A stretch of 64,000 nt of DNA from Casuarina equisetifolia (taxonomy: Eukaryota > Streptophyta > Magnoliopsida > Fagales > Casuarinaceae): assembly GCA_028551475.1 (NCBI GenBank), contig CM052354.1, positions 32,325,258-32,389,257 on the forward strand, read 5' to 3'. The position numbers and the translations under genes were made by a program. Positions 52,003 through 63,935 of this stretch are shown piece after piece (position 1 is the stretch's first letter; each line of letters begins with the position of its first letter). The notes beneath the pieces are model-generated. The model was not told where the DNA came from and ran no database searches. It saw nothing but the letters and a program-made list of their open reading frames with translations.

Positions 52003-52075
52003 CAATACTTACTTAGCTCTGATACCGGATTTACAGCAACTTTCCCAATCCATGATTCAGAATTTGCCTCCCGGA
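52003..52075 (+). pseudogene. Relic of terpene synthase exon 1 (left duplication)
   Basis: The stretch from 52022 reads PDLQQLSQSM, corresponding to PDPQKPSQPM in exon 1 of the gene at 56443. Upstream, tgacatgacaatacttac...ctctgat is a decayed form of the YDTAWLAM coding block. Stops and substitutions are present. Recognition depends on the better copy at 62931. Confidence 0.6.
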
Positions 52076-52829
52076 ACTCCTGCTTGCCGAGTTCCATTAG
52101 ACGAGTTAGGACCTATATTGATTCAGTACAAGGACTCAAGCTACTCTCCACTTTCACAGGACCCCTGTGATTTATCACAATTAACGTCTCCATAACCTGA
52201 CAGAGCGCAGCCCGGTGTACGACAGTAACTTTTTGTTTCATGTGGGTGTTTTCCGACACATAATGCCACTGCCGATACGAATCTTCTCGGAAATTACTTT
52301 AATGGCGTAACAGGACAAAGGACTCGACAACTTTCATTTTCGTGGTCTGGAATCACGATAATCCAGGGCGATTATATTTCCGCATGCAGCAGACAATGAA
52401 TGCACCAAATGCAACATTAGCACGTGCCAAAAAAGTGTTTCATAGACATCAGACTTCAAGTTCCTCGAGCAGTAGTCAAATACGAGTACTGTTTTGACAA
52501 ATTTGATATTTTATGTACTAAGTAAATGTATGTAATTTATCAAAAAAGTATTTTACTAAAGATTCTACTGCTTCTCTAATTTTAAATAATGTAATCAAAA
52601 GAAACATACACATAATTATTATACGTACTAATGTTTTTAATTCCTTTCATATGGTTAAGTAGCCAATAGATTATTACATGTCATGAGATAGCATCACATT
52701 TAGAATAGTTTTCAAATACAATCAAATTATTATTTTGAAATGACATTATAAAAACAAATGATCTCTAAATTTGCCATAAACTACAATGTCATATCAATTT
52801 AACACAAAATATTTTTTTTTTGGTGAAAA

Positions 52830-53400
52830 AGTTAATTTGTATCAATAAAATTTAGTGTACAAAAATATAAGGGTATATCCTAAAATTACAAAAATTACTT
52901 CAATTATGAAAAATTAAAATTTTTAAATTTTTAAATTTCACTCAAAATAATATTTCTTTTAGAAGATTTTATATTTTGGAATGAAGAAACTTTCTCTTGT
53001 ATAAATTTCCTTACTTTTATCAATAACATTGGGATGTCAATTAATTTATTTTAAAAATATTTTTTATTGTATTAAACCTTATATACAACAAATACAAGTT
53101 AAAAATGAGACATTTAAAAGTTTAGCAATCAAATCATTTTCTTTAATTGTTCTAATCATCAATTATAATTTTTTATTTCATCCTCCAATATGATGTTAAA
53201 TTCTATTTTTAGTGAAAATACTCTTCCAAATCATATTTATTTATATATATTTAAAAAATTGATGACCTCCATTTTCAACGTAAGATTAACAAAAATCATA
53301 GCATATGTTAACTAAAGAGAGTTATTGAACAATTTTTATTACTGTAGAAAGTTTATGTTAACAAATTAGCTATTCAATAAAATTGTATTTGTTAATATCA
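52830..53400. repeat. Dispersed repeat family A
   Basis: Contains gtatatcctaaaattac, gggatgtcaattaattt, ctttaattgttctaatcat and caatatgatgttaaattcta, in the same order as the copies at 28245, 55262 and 63118. Non-coding. Confidence 0.6.
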
Positions 53401-54369
53401 TCAATCCACATCTTTATCAACTTGTAGTAGGTCCTTGTAAATCATTTTGTAGCATTAGAAAAACCTAAAAATAACTGAGGTAAGAGTGGACCTTAGTTTG
53501 ATAAGGCTTTTCCAATTTTATGTCTTAAAACCTTTTATGTCAAGCCATTACTAAAAAAAACTTCAAAAAATTATTTTTGTAATAGACATGGATATAGTTT
53601 CTCAAAAGTGTTGCATTTTTTCAGTACAAACATTTTATTTATATAATACCCATGGATTAGCTTCTTCAAAATGTTGTATCAATTCAATCCAAAACATCTT
53701 TATATAATACACATGAATTTAGCTTCTACTTAATGCATTCTCAGGATTCTCGAAAACATGATGATTCTTATTAAGTCTTAGGTTCATATGGGTCTTCTGT
53801 TTTTCCATAATAAAGTCAAAGATAAATTTGTTAAAGCAATATGCATTAAAAAACATTGATAGCTACTCCTAACTACTGCAGGAATTTTCCTTCACTGTCA
53901 TTATTAACATGTTGAAAAAAAGAATCGACTACTGTAGGAAATTATTGACAATTGCTGCTGTAGGATCAGATGGGTATCGTAGGTCAGCCATCACGTCATT
54001 TATGAAATCCCCATAGCTCATTTCACTGAAGCGAACCCAATAATTGTTGGAAATCATATTAAGCTTCGCGTGAACTAATTCAATAATTGTTGGAGGAAAA
54101 AACAAAAAAAGAAACGTGCTTTGATTTCTTGCCCTATAGACTACATAAATCAATCGAATAGACGTGGTTAAGGTTCATCTAGCCTCAAGTTACCGACACA
54201 CATGATCTCCATGGAGATCTCAGTTATAAAATTAAGATGTCAATATGTCATCGTGCACCTAACATAAACATGGCCAGATTTAAGAGGTAAGTTGTGAAAA
54301 TGGGAAGAGGAGTCAACAAAGATGCCACATCGACAATTGGGCAAAACATTTGGTTACAAGCTTATGGGG

Positions 54370-54720
54370 GCCTATGAAAGTCTCAGACTTATGGGAGTTC
54401 AAGTTGGGAATAATATTCAAATAAAATATGCTAAGAATGAATAACAAGCCCAAGTTTTTTAACTCAATGGTTCAAACATATGACAAATGGTATCAAAACT
54501 AGTCTCACATCCCAAGTTCAGATCATGGAAGGGGAAGAATATCATGGGCTAATATTAGTAGTAGAGTGTGCCACTAAGGCATCATCAGTTGTAGAGTGCA
54601 GTGGTTTATCATGGGCTTACAAAGGCGCATGACAGACTTGACTTAAGAGAGTTTAAGTTGGAAATGATATTCAAATGAAATATACTAAGATTGACTAATA
54701 GCATAAGGTCTTTTTGCTTG
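54370..54720. repeat. Pair of diverged direct repeats, ~256 bp apart
   Basis: The block agttcaagttgggaataatattcaaataaaatatgctaag (from ~54398) recurs as agtttaagttggaaatgatattcaaatgaaatatactaag (from ~54650). Both are followed by a ...aataRca...aaggt/aagtttttt segment. It is likely a mobile-element remnant. Confidence 0.55.
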
Positions 54721-55261
54721 ATGATTGAGGCATAATGCACATCTAAAAAAAAATGATGGAAGGTGACAAAAGATGACTTTATAATTACTACTAGTTTTTA
54801 CTTTATAGAGGAAGGTGACAAAAAATGACTTTCCTAGTATAAAGAAATGCTAAGAAATTTTTCATCTTAACTATTAATAAAGAGAATAGTGTGGTGGAGG
54901 TCCACCTTATATAGTTTTTTTTCTTTTGTCTTCTACTAAGCTATAACCAATGAAAATAGTGGTTTAGATAATGTTTTACCATTTGAAGAAGATCTATCTA
55001 GTGGTTTGCCGAAATATTGTCATACACAATTTGTTGAGAACATATATAAAATCTACCTTATCAAGATTATCAAAATTTCTTAAGATAGTTTACCAAATAA
55101 ATTTATATTAAAAATTTTAAAACTATTACTTATGTAAAAGTGAAAGTTTAATCACATCAAACATGAGTTATTTCTATATTTATGTAATAGATAGTGATAA
55201 AGTAAGTAATAGTTTAACAATAAGAGAATATGATAAAATCTTTATTGTTGTTATTATTATT

Positions 55262-55835
55262 ATTTTTTTATAACTATGTGAGTTTATTCATTTAAAAATG
55301 AGATAATACAAAAACTTAGGAGTATGTCCTAGTATTATGAGCTCATCTAAGATAAAATCAAATTTAAAATCATCTAATTATGATACAACAAAACACTTAC
55401 TTGAGAGAATTTGATGTTTATAAATAGATATGCTCTTTCACATACTACTTACATGTTTCTAACCAATAATATTAGTATTTTAACAACTTAAATTTGAAAA
55501 TATCTATGATTTTGTTTAGACAATATAAAATAGATATATATTAAAAAAGAAAGTTAAAGAAGTTTGGTAGCTAAATTTTTTACTTTAGTTGGTTTAATCA
55601 TTTATTGCATATCAAAATTTCAATTGTTAATGATCCTATGACATCCATGTTGTGTAAGAATATTTCACCAAATATGTTAGATCCAAGTATATTAGAAAAA
55701 CATATATGACCTGTTTTCAACTTGAGACTAATAAAAATTACAAGTTAGATTAATTGAAAAGAGCCATTAGAGTAACACTTTTGTTATAGGAAGTTTGTTT
55801 TTGCAAATGAACTATTTAATGAAGTTGTATTTACT
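55262..55835. repeat. Dispersed repeat family A, third copy
   Basis: Begins aatacaaaaacttaggagtatgtcc and continues with ctttagttggtttaatcat and a gactaataaaaattac block shared with the other copies. It ends about 600 bases upstream of the terpene synthase start. Confidence 0.55.
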
Positions 55836-55872
55836 AATTCTACCTAACTACATCAAGTCATGTCATTCAACT

Positions 55873-55890
55873 GTATTATTATTATTATTA

Positions 55891-55928
<38 letters not shown>

Positions 55929-55969
55929 TCTTTTCTTTTCTTTTCTTTTCTTTTCTTTTCTTTTCTTTT
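55873..55969. repeat. Compound microsatellite (ATT)n then (TTTTC)n
   Basis: About 18 ATT units, with one interruption, run into roughly nine TTTTC units. It lies ~475 bases upstream of the terpene synthase start. Confidence 0.9.
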
Positions 55970-56369
55970 TAAGTAAAGGAAGTCTAGAGTATGAAGTGTC
56001 AAATACAAAAAATAAGTCTTGGCAGGCTAGTAGCTGACCATTTGGTCATTGGCCTACTAAAGATAAAATCTGTATTGTTTAGCTTAAAAACAATAGTTAA
56101 AAATTTAAGAATTTTTGACTTAGATAGATAGCTCAAAAAATGGTTAAATTTGCGTTTAGAAGGGAATTGATCTCGAACTTTCAACTAACTTCAAATTTCT
56201 GTGTTGCGATCTAGGGTAAAGACTGAAGTAGCCATCTCTCTGTACGGTCTTGCGATATCCTTCGCCGTGCGCCTCACGCACTTCAATCTGGGAACGGAAT
56301 AAGAGTCGTAATGGCCTACGATGTGATTCACACTCAACAGTCTCCTCAAACAAACAGTTTCTGGATGTC

Positions 56370-56377
56370 TATAAATA
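56370..56377 (+). promoter_or_regulatory. TATA box of the terpene synthase gene
   Basis: TATAAATA lies 66 bases upstream of the ATG at 56443, implying a leader of around 35-40 bases. Confidence 0.55.
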
Positions 56378-56442
56378 GTAAACTCAAAACATTTAATAAC
56401 CACGCAGCTTAAGGTTCGATCAACATATTTTCTTTTTCTATC

Positions 56443-59400
56443 ATGGAATCACCAACGTCCTCAATCGAATCTCAAGTGAGTAAGATTAGGGAACTGATGT
56501 TCTCAAATTCTGATCCCTATTCCTGTATTTCTCCTTCTGCTTATGACACTGCATGGCTGGCCATGATACCCGATCCGCAGAAACCTTCCCAACCCATGTT
56601 CAAGACCTGCTTGAATTGGGTGATTCACAACCAGAAAGAAGAAGGCTTCTGGGGAGAGTGCGATGCCCATGGCATGCCCACTATTGAGTGCCTTCCTGCA
56701 ACACTTTCTTGCATAGTTGCGCTCAAAAAGTGGAATGTCGGGACGTCCTGTATAGAGAAAGGTACATGCGGCTTGTATAGGAAACTAGGTAGATGAAATA
56801 TTTAGCATGTTTGCTATACATTTTTGTCGCCTATTTCCAGAGAACCATCTGTCTTCATCGATGAAGGCAGGAAGCACCTTTGCTTTCTCCCACCATCGTT
56901 TCTCTGAGTAAGCATCCTTCATAAGTCGTCAGATTGAATCTCATACAATGGTTGAACTTGCAGTCAGTTACGATGCCATTTATATTAACGCTAAACTTGA
57001 GTTAGTAAGGAGTGCGATAATTCATTGGAGATTAAGTGCAATTTCATAACCTGACTGGAGTTTAACTTAATTTTCAACTCAGCGTCGGCATTTATCCAAG
57101 CAAGCGCTGAGAAGCTCCTCGAGGAAATGAACCACTATCCTCGTTCGTTTGCCATTGTTTTCCCCGCAATGGTTGAACTTGCAGACACAGTTGGTGTGGA
57201 GCTTGTTTTCCAAAATAGGTCAAACCGGGTGGTGTCAGAATTATTCAAGACGCGGACACAAATTCTTGAAAAGTAGTCTTTCTCGTTTTAACTTTTCAAT
57301 TCGTGTTTGAATTCATTCGTTGGTTTATTTGATCGCTAAGATGTTCGTTAAGAAAAGAAACCTAATTCCCATGACTTTTGGCTAGGAAGAAACTTGTGGA
57401 CAAGTGCCAGGATCTTCCATTATTGTCATATCTTGAGGCGTTGCCTGCATCATATGATATTGATCAAGAAGATATAATTAACAACTTGAGCAGCGACGGC
57501 TCATTGTTCCAATCCCCATCGGCTACAGCAAGTGCATTTATGGCAACGGGAAACGAACAGTGCATGGCTTATTTGCTATCAGTTGTGAAAAGATGTGCGA
57601 GTGGAGGTTGGAAACTTTCTGTTGCTTTATGGCCTAAATTAGCAAAAGCATGCTTCTCTAACAGTTTTCCTTCACAATCTTTTATATTTTGTGATACAAA
57701 TTCATTTTGTATGCAGTTCCAGCAACGTATCCCATGGATGAAGAGCTCATCAAGCTTTGCATGGTTAACCAGATATTCAGGTTGGGCTTGGCTCAGCATT
57801 TTGTTCAAGAGATCGAAGGTCTTTTGACACAAGTCTACTGGTAACAAAAGCTCAAGTTACCTTATCAGTTCATTCCATTGATTTGTGATACTTCCTGTAC
57901 TTAAGAAACGAACCTGTTTTCCCTCCATGGAACCTTTTAGCCTGGAAGATTACTTTCTTACTTTTTCCGTTATCTTATCCACTACCACTTTGCTCAACAG
58001 GAATTACTTGAATCAAGAATCATGGCCCAAACCAATCAATTCAGTTGCGGCCCAGCTCTTTAAAGATGCTTTAGCCTTTCAGCTCCTGCGCATGCATGGT
58101 TATAACGTATCATCCGGTACATCACAGGCCCAAGTTACAAGGTGCTCTAACTTTCTTTCCCTCGCTATGGTCTGTAATTTAACCAACTCCGCTCGATTTC
58201 TCTTGCAGATTGCTTTTGCTGGTTCTTACAACATGAAGACCTTCGAAATCCAATAGAAAATGACCAGTATTACTTCACAACTGCAATGCTTAATGTTTAT
58301 AGGGCTACAAATCTTATGTTTTCTGGAGAATATGATGCTCAGGAGGCTAGATCATTTTCAAAGAAATTACTTGACAAAGCCATATCAGTGGGAACTAGAG
58401 ACGACACGCATTCCATATCATCACTCTTGCTGGGAGTGGTAAGTCAACAATTTATAATTAAATATATTGTAACTATATTACTCTTGCCCAACATTCTCAC
58501 AGAAAGGACTTCGGGCAGATTGAGCACGAGTTAAGCCTTCCATGGTTTGCTAGACTGGATCACCTGGAACATAGGATATGGATTGAAGAAAAGGATTCCA
58601 ATGTTCTCTGGATGGGAAAGGCCTCTCCCCTAAGGTAAAACTACTATTGCTAAGCCTTAGCAAAGAGGGGGACGGAGATAAAAGTAATCTCGCTATTGTT
58701 CTTTACATCTATAACCTGATCTTTTGAACTCAGGTTGTCGCGAACTCATAATGGAGAAATAATACGTTTGGCCATGCAAGACTACGAGCTTAGGCAGTCA
58801 ATATACAGGAATGAACTCGAGGAACTGAAGAGGTACACATATTTTTGAAATAGGTTATTGTTCTGAAACCTTCATAAGTAAAAACATGCTTAATATTGAT
58901 CCATTTGTTAACCATGGATGCGTTGCTTCTTCGAGCTAGGTGGTCCAAAGACTGGGGTCTTAGTAATATGGGATTTGGTCGTGAGAAAACTACGTATTGT
59001 TACTTCGCCATTGCTGCCAGCACCTGTTTGCCTTATGACTCCGATATACGCATGATGGTGGCAAAAAGTGGAATAATTATTACAGTGGCTGATGATTTCT
59101 TTGACATGGAGGGTTCTTTAATTGAGTTGAAGGACCTCACCATTGCAGTCCAAAGGTATCCGCTTGATTTTTACCTAAAGATAGGTAACAAGGAACTAGA
59201 TCATTTTGCCTCTAATTTATTTTTTCTCTCGTTGGATTGCAGATGGAATGGTCAGGGTTTGAGCGGCCATGGTAAGGTTATCTTTGATGTCCTTGATAAT
59301 TTTGTGCGAGAGATCGCAGCAAAGTACCTCAAACGAGAAGGAAGTGACATAACAAACGATCTTCAGAATCTAGTAAGCCGATGTTCAGCTCTCAGTTTAA

Positions 59401-60303
59401 TAATCACCTAATCAAATTTCATAATCTCTTAAGTAATCTCTTCTTTGTTTCCTTTTTTTTTTTTTTTTTTTGTGTGTGTCTCTATCAAGTGGTTTGAAAT
59501 TTTTGCTTCGTGGTTTACGGAATCCTTGTGGAGTAAAACTAGAACGATACCATCGATGAATGAGTACCTAGAAACCGGCATGATATCCATAGCTGCACAT
59601 GCCCTCGTTCTTCCAGCTGCATGCTACTTGAACCCAAGTTTACCAAATTCGAAACTCAAGCCAGCTCAATATGGAAGCATGACCAGATTACTCATGGTCA
59701 TCGCTCGTTTACTGAATGACATACAAAGTTACAAGGTGAATTCATCTTTCTTCTTTTTTGTTTTAATTCTAGAAATCAGGAACATATTCCCTGGATCTAA
59801 CAATAAATGTAAAATGACAGAAGGAAAAAGACGGAGGGAAAATAAACTCCGTTTTGATATACTTACAAGACAATCCGGATGCAGACATTGAAGACTCAAT
59901 TGCTTTTGTGAGGGAGTTAATTGATAAAAAGAAGAAACAATTACTTAAAGAGGTTCTCATGGATGGATCTAGTTATTTTTCGAAACCATGCAAGCATCTC
60001 CATCTCTCGTGTATGAAAGTATTTCAGATGTTCTTCAACTCCAACAATGGATTCGACTCTAACACACAAATTCTTCCTGCCATTGGTAAAGCGTTCTACA
60101 TTCCTCTTGAAATTGGAAAGTCAAAGCCTCTGAAGCCTCTGAAGCCTCTAGCTCTTCACTCTGGAGAAAAGAAGACAGATCTAATGACAAACTGTTATTT
60201 CAACAAAAGCTTTGGAACGCAACAGGTTTCTTGGCCTGCTTCAAGAGATTATGGACATCAGAGAATTTTTATACCACCAAAAGTTAAATTGTGCTTCCCG
60301 TAA
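56443..60303 (+). CDS. TPS-f terpene synthase, (E,E)-geranyllinalool / linalool synthase-like
   Basis: Twelve exons join without a stop: 56443-56761, 57083-57272, 57386-57606, 57717-57840, 58001-58116, 58209-58438, 58507-58634, 58734-58832, 58940-59155, 59243-59372, 59490-59735, 59821-60303. The product is 833 residues. The start (MESPTSS..., SPSAYDTAWLAMIPD) and LPATLSCIVALKKWN match geranyllinalool/S-linalool synthases. DGSLFQSPSATA and PWFARLDHLEHRIWIEE follow. The class I metal motifs are complete: DDFFD (527-531) and NDIQSYKKE (667-675). No DxDD class II motif was found. Such enzymes ionise GGPP or GPP to the acyclic alcohols geranyllinalool or linalool; geranyllinalool is the precursor of the defence volatile TMTT. 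No plastid transit peptide is visible, so a cytosolic or ER location is likely. The exon 7 start uses AAAG|GAC; an upstream CACAG would give an early stop. The gene looks functional, and product specificity is inferred only. Confidence 0.93.
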
Positions 60304-61459
60304 GCCAATCCTCCTTATTAGTATTTGCTACATATATTTGGCCCGTGCAATTTCTATACGTGAATAAGGATGTTGTGTTGTGTGGCTCAATAAACCATTA
60401 AAATATTGGCATGTTCCGCTCTAATTTGCAGAACGGTCTTCCAGTTAGAAGTCTTCTTTCAAATTCAGTGTTTTTAGTTGAATCTTGTGTGGGTTGTTGT
60501 TGTGAAAACTAACAATGTGTTTAATGTGTAGTAAGAATATTTGTTACTATTCTAATTGTGCCTTGATTGACGCTCAAAAGGACTTGTTTTAAAGTTTAAA
60601 TGTTGTTTAAGATGATGGCCAAAGAAAAATTAAGTTAACAAATATAAAATGACGGAAGAGGCATATGAATTTATGTGGTTCAACCAATAGTTGCCATATT
60701 CATGGATAAAACTAAGAAAGATTTCTTTCACTACTTGCAACTAATTAGATAAAAGTTTTTATAGGAATTATTTACCAAACTCATTCTTTAAAAATTTCTT
60801 TAAAAGAATAAGGAAGCACACAAGAATTAAAACAAAGTTAGTTTATAGATTTTTTTCTCTTCTTCATTATTATGCAAACATTGCAAAGCAAGCTGCATTG
60901 TATTGAAATTTTCACTAAAATTTGCACTATGTTGCACAAGTTTGCAATTCACATTCTCCCTCTTGGTGTTTTCTTAAAATAACTGCTTCAATAATTCATC
61001 TCCCCAAATCTCACAACTCATTAAAAGAAAAGGAGTGCGGTAGAATAAATAGAAAAATATTCAATAATAAAATTCTAGATGATTTTTTATTAATGCACAT
61101 TTACATTTTCACAAAAAAAAAATCTAGATGACTTAACAATAATTGTAAAAATTAAGGATATAAGAAGCATGATTTTATCAATTAGGAGAGTAAAGCTTTT
61201 ACATTATAATAATTTTTTGTATGAGTTTTAAAATTTGCTAGGTGCAATTTTTGAGTTGAAATGAATATGTTATAACTAAATAGTTTTTTTTTAGCGATAT
61301 ATAATATTTGACTTTTCATAAAAAAAAAATCTATTCTTGATATGTAGTAAACATGATGCAAGAATGATATTATAGAGGATTCATCTTGATCTTCTAAAAT
61401 TGGCCATTAAAAAGGATACAAATTTGAATGTATAAAAAATGAAATTAAACTTAGATGAT
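60304..61459. other. Terpene synthase 3' flank, AT-rich
   Basis: No gene supported. The first few hundred bases should contain the 3' UTR. The open frame at 60922-61131 has no recognisable family. Confidence 0.4.
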
Positions 61460-61779
61460 AATAGGATTGGTTCAATAACAGTGGGCCCTTAGAATTTGTC
61501 TAGCTAGTCCAACTTGAGCCTTAGGTGTTGATTAAACTTTAAAAGTATAAGAGAGTGTGTACAAAATAAAAGTTTTATATTGAAAAATAAAATTTTTGAG
61601 ATAACATTAAAATTAAAATGGAACCTTTCAATCTTTGCATTAGCTTTTAGGTTAGCCTTTAGGTCCTTTAATTATCTTCATCATCTATTAATTGAAAAAA
61701 ATGTCTTGTCTTAGATGTTGAAAATAATAATAATTTTTTTTACTTTTTTTAGTTTCATATATGCATTTACCTATCTCTT

Positions 61780-61960
61780 CTTGATAGAAATATATTTACA
61801 TTAAAACACCACCCAAATATCATTTTTTAATATAAAACATTTATTTTAACACTTATGCACATACGGATTGAATGTCAAATAGGATAAAATAAATACATCA
61901 TACACCCTAGATATATTTTAAGTACTCAAAATTGAATCAAAGTACAGAAGATTAACCTTA
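61780..61960. repeat. Dispersed repeat family B, fourth copy
   Basis: Contains ttaaaacaccacccaaatatc, a gaatgtcaaataggataaaa block and atatattttaag. It matches 50730-50960 within the duplicated segment. Confidence 0.5.
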
Positions 61961-62930
61961 TTTCTAATGTCACAATAAAATAGATTTAATGTTCAACATC
62001 AAAGCAAACTTATTAGTTGATGACACAATTTTATACTTGTATTTTTTAATGTAAGAATTTACAATAACCTAATTTTCAATGAATCGGTCTACCATTCGAG
62101 TTTCATGTGAATCCATCGGGATGATTCTAGAGCGCAAGTCCAGCATTACCCACAGGACGACTTCCTGCTTCTATTATTACTCAAGGTTGCTTCCTTGAAC
62201 GTTGTTATGCCTCCATCAAGGACCCTGGCCCCTGTTCGAAGATCAAGCTGAAATACAATTGGGAAGTGAAGCACAACCAAGTCACTCCGTCGTTGTTTGA
62301 TACTCGATGATTAAAAAAGTCCTCAAAAACCGCACTGACTGCGGCGCAGCCTTAGCTAGCTTGTTAAGGTCATTGGGGTTTGTCTCAATTTGACGCAAGT
62401 CATTAGGATTTTTTCACCAACCAAAAAGTTGTGTGATTCACTAATTGTTGAAATTATTATTATATAAATACAAATTTTAATATAAATTTTTAATAAATAT
62501 CAAATTTATTAATCATATATTAACACACTCGATTTATTGAACTTATATTATGTAATGGATAATGTGTTAATTCAAATTAATGAAAGCTTATAAGAATATT
62601 CAGTAATTTATCTAATTCAAAAATTAACTTAAAATATTATAAAATTTATTATCATATAAGCATAAGTCATAATATATTTCTTAACAACTTGAGACTCATT
62701 AAATAAATCTTAACACCATTTATTACAAAAAAAAAATAGTAGCGACGACCAAGGAGATATAAAAATTGAAGTCGGTTTGTAAAATTGCCTGTTTTAGCAT
62801 ACGTTTGAGTCTTATTATATTCTATTAAAAATAATCTATCTTCCAACGATTCCGAAGGTTGCTCTTGTTCCAATAACGAAAATGATTTATTTCTCACGTT
62901 CCTAATTCACTCGCTTTCTCCTTTTTTGGC

Positions 62931-63011
62931 ATGACAGCTTATTTAGCTGTGATGCCGGATTCCCAGCAACCTTCCCAATCCATGTTTAAGACTTGCTTGA
63001 ACTGGGTGCCT
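62931..63011 (+). pseudogene. Relic of terpene synthase exon 1 (right duplication)
   Basis: An open stretch reads MTAYLAVMPDSQQPSQSM and then FKTCLNWV, matching YDTAWLAMIPDPQKPSQPM and FKTCLNWV in exon 1 of the intact gene at 56443. Similarity ends at the following codon and a stop follows within ~45 bases. No downstream exon was found in the remaining ~1 kb. It is a fragment of a second TPS-f gene. Confidence 0.8.
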
Positions 63012-63117
63012 CCTGTAAACCCCCTGCTTGCCGAGTTGCATTGGACGACTTAGGACCTATCTTGGTACATAACAAGGAGTTAAGGCAGTCGCTTCCAAAA
63101 AGTTATTTTATTTTTAT

Positions 63118-63520
63118 TGTTTGTGGAAATATAAATTTGTATTAATATAGTTTAGTATAAAGAAGTATAAGAGCATAATTTAGTATTACAAAAGTCATCA
63201 AAATTATGAAAAGATGGAGATTGAAAGCCTTCAAATTTTACTTAAAATAATATTTTAAAAAAATATTTTAAAAGAAAAAACACTTGTATATCCAATTTTT
63301 CTTACTTTTTTTTCAACAAGATTAGAATATCAATTATTTTGTTCTGAAAATGTTTTCTATTATGTTAAACCATATATAATAAATGCAAGTTAAAAGAATA
63401 TTGTAAAAGTTTAATAGCCAAATCTCTTTTTTAGTTGCTTTGATAATTTATTTCAATTTTTTATTCCATTCTCTAATATTACTTTAGATTTCATTCTAAA
63501 CAAAGATATCTTTATAGAAG
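63118..63520. repeat. Dispersed repeat family A, inserted in the right duplication
   Basis: Carries tttgtattaatatagtttagta, gtaaaccatatataataaatgcaag-like and ctctaatattactttaga blocks of the family. It separates sequences that are contiguous in the left segmental copy (around 52130), so insertion followed the duplication. Confidence 0.55.
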
Positions 63521-63636
63521 TTGTTCTCCACTTTAAGAGGACCCAATGATTTATAAGAATTAGTCTATTACTTTAAAATGAATTGTAATGTTGGAATATA
63601 CTCCTAAGTTTTTATATTTTTTTATTCTTCAATTAG

Positions 63637-63935
63637 TCTCCATAACATGACAGAGCTCAGCCTGGCGTGCCACAGAAACTTTAAGTTTCACTTTGGTGTT
63701 TTTCAACACATAATGCCGTTGCTGATTAGAATCTTTCTTAGGATTTACTTAGTTTCCTTGCGAAGACAAAGGCTGCTGCTTCCAAAGAAATTGCTGTCCA
63801 TAACGTGACACAGTCGCCTGGTTTACGGCAGAAACTTTTTGTTTCACGTTGGTGTATTCAGACACATAATGCCATTGCTGATAAGAATCTTTCTTGGAAT
63901 TTACTTTGATGCCATAAGAAGACAAATGGCTCGTC
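63637..63935. repeat. ~158-bp tandem duplication near the window end
   Basis: Units start at 63637 (tctccataacatgacagag) and 63795 (tgtccataacgtgacacag) and share ttggtgt, acacataatgcc and agaatctttctt. The left segmental copy has a single unit (52188-52310), so this duplication is specific to the right copy. Confidence 0.75.

Larger units (their letters stand above)
49020..52420. repeat. Segmental duplication, left copy
   Basis: Diverged direct repeat of 61460-63990. Shared landmarks in the same order are ggttggttcaataaaagtggg, gtccaatttgagcctcaggtg, ttcctgcttctattattac, aaaagtcctcaaaaaccgca, gcggcgcagccttagctgg, cccaatccatg, ctgcttgccgagtt and ctccataacctgacagag. A family-B repeat at about 50730-50960 is shared too. 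The two copies bracket the intact terpene synthase gene. Confidence 0.75.

Noticed and set aside
56443..60303. Terpene synthase as a pseudogene, because no single long frame is visible
   Set aside because: The breaks all coincide with GT-AG introns; the twelve exons join without stop and total 2,502 bases.
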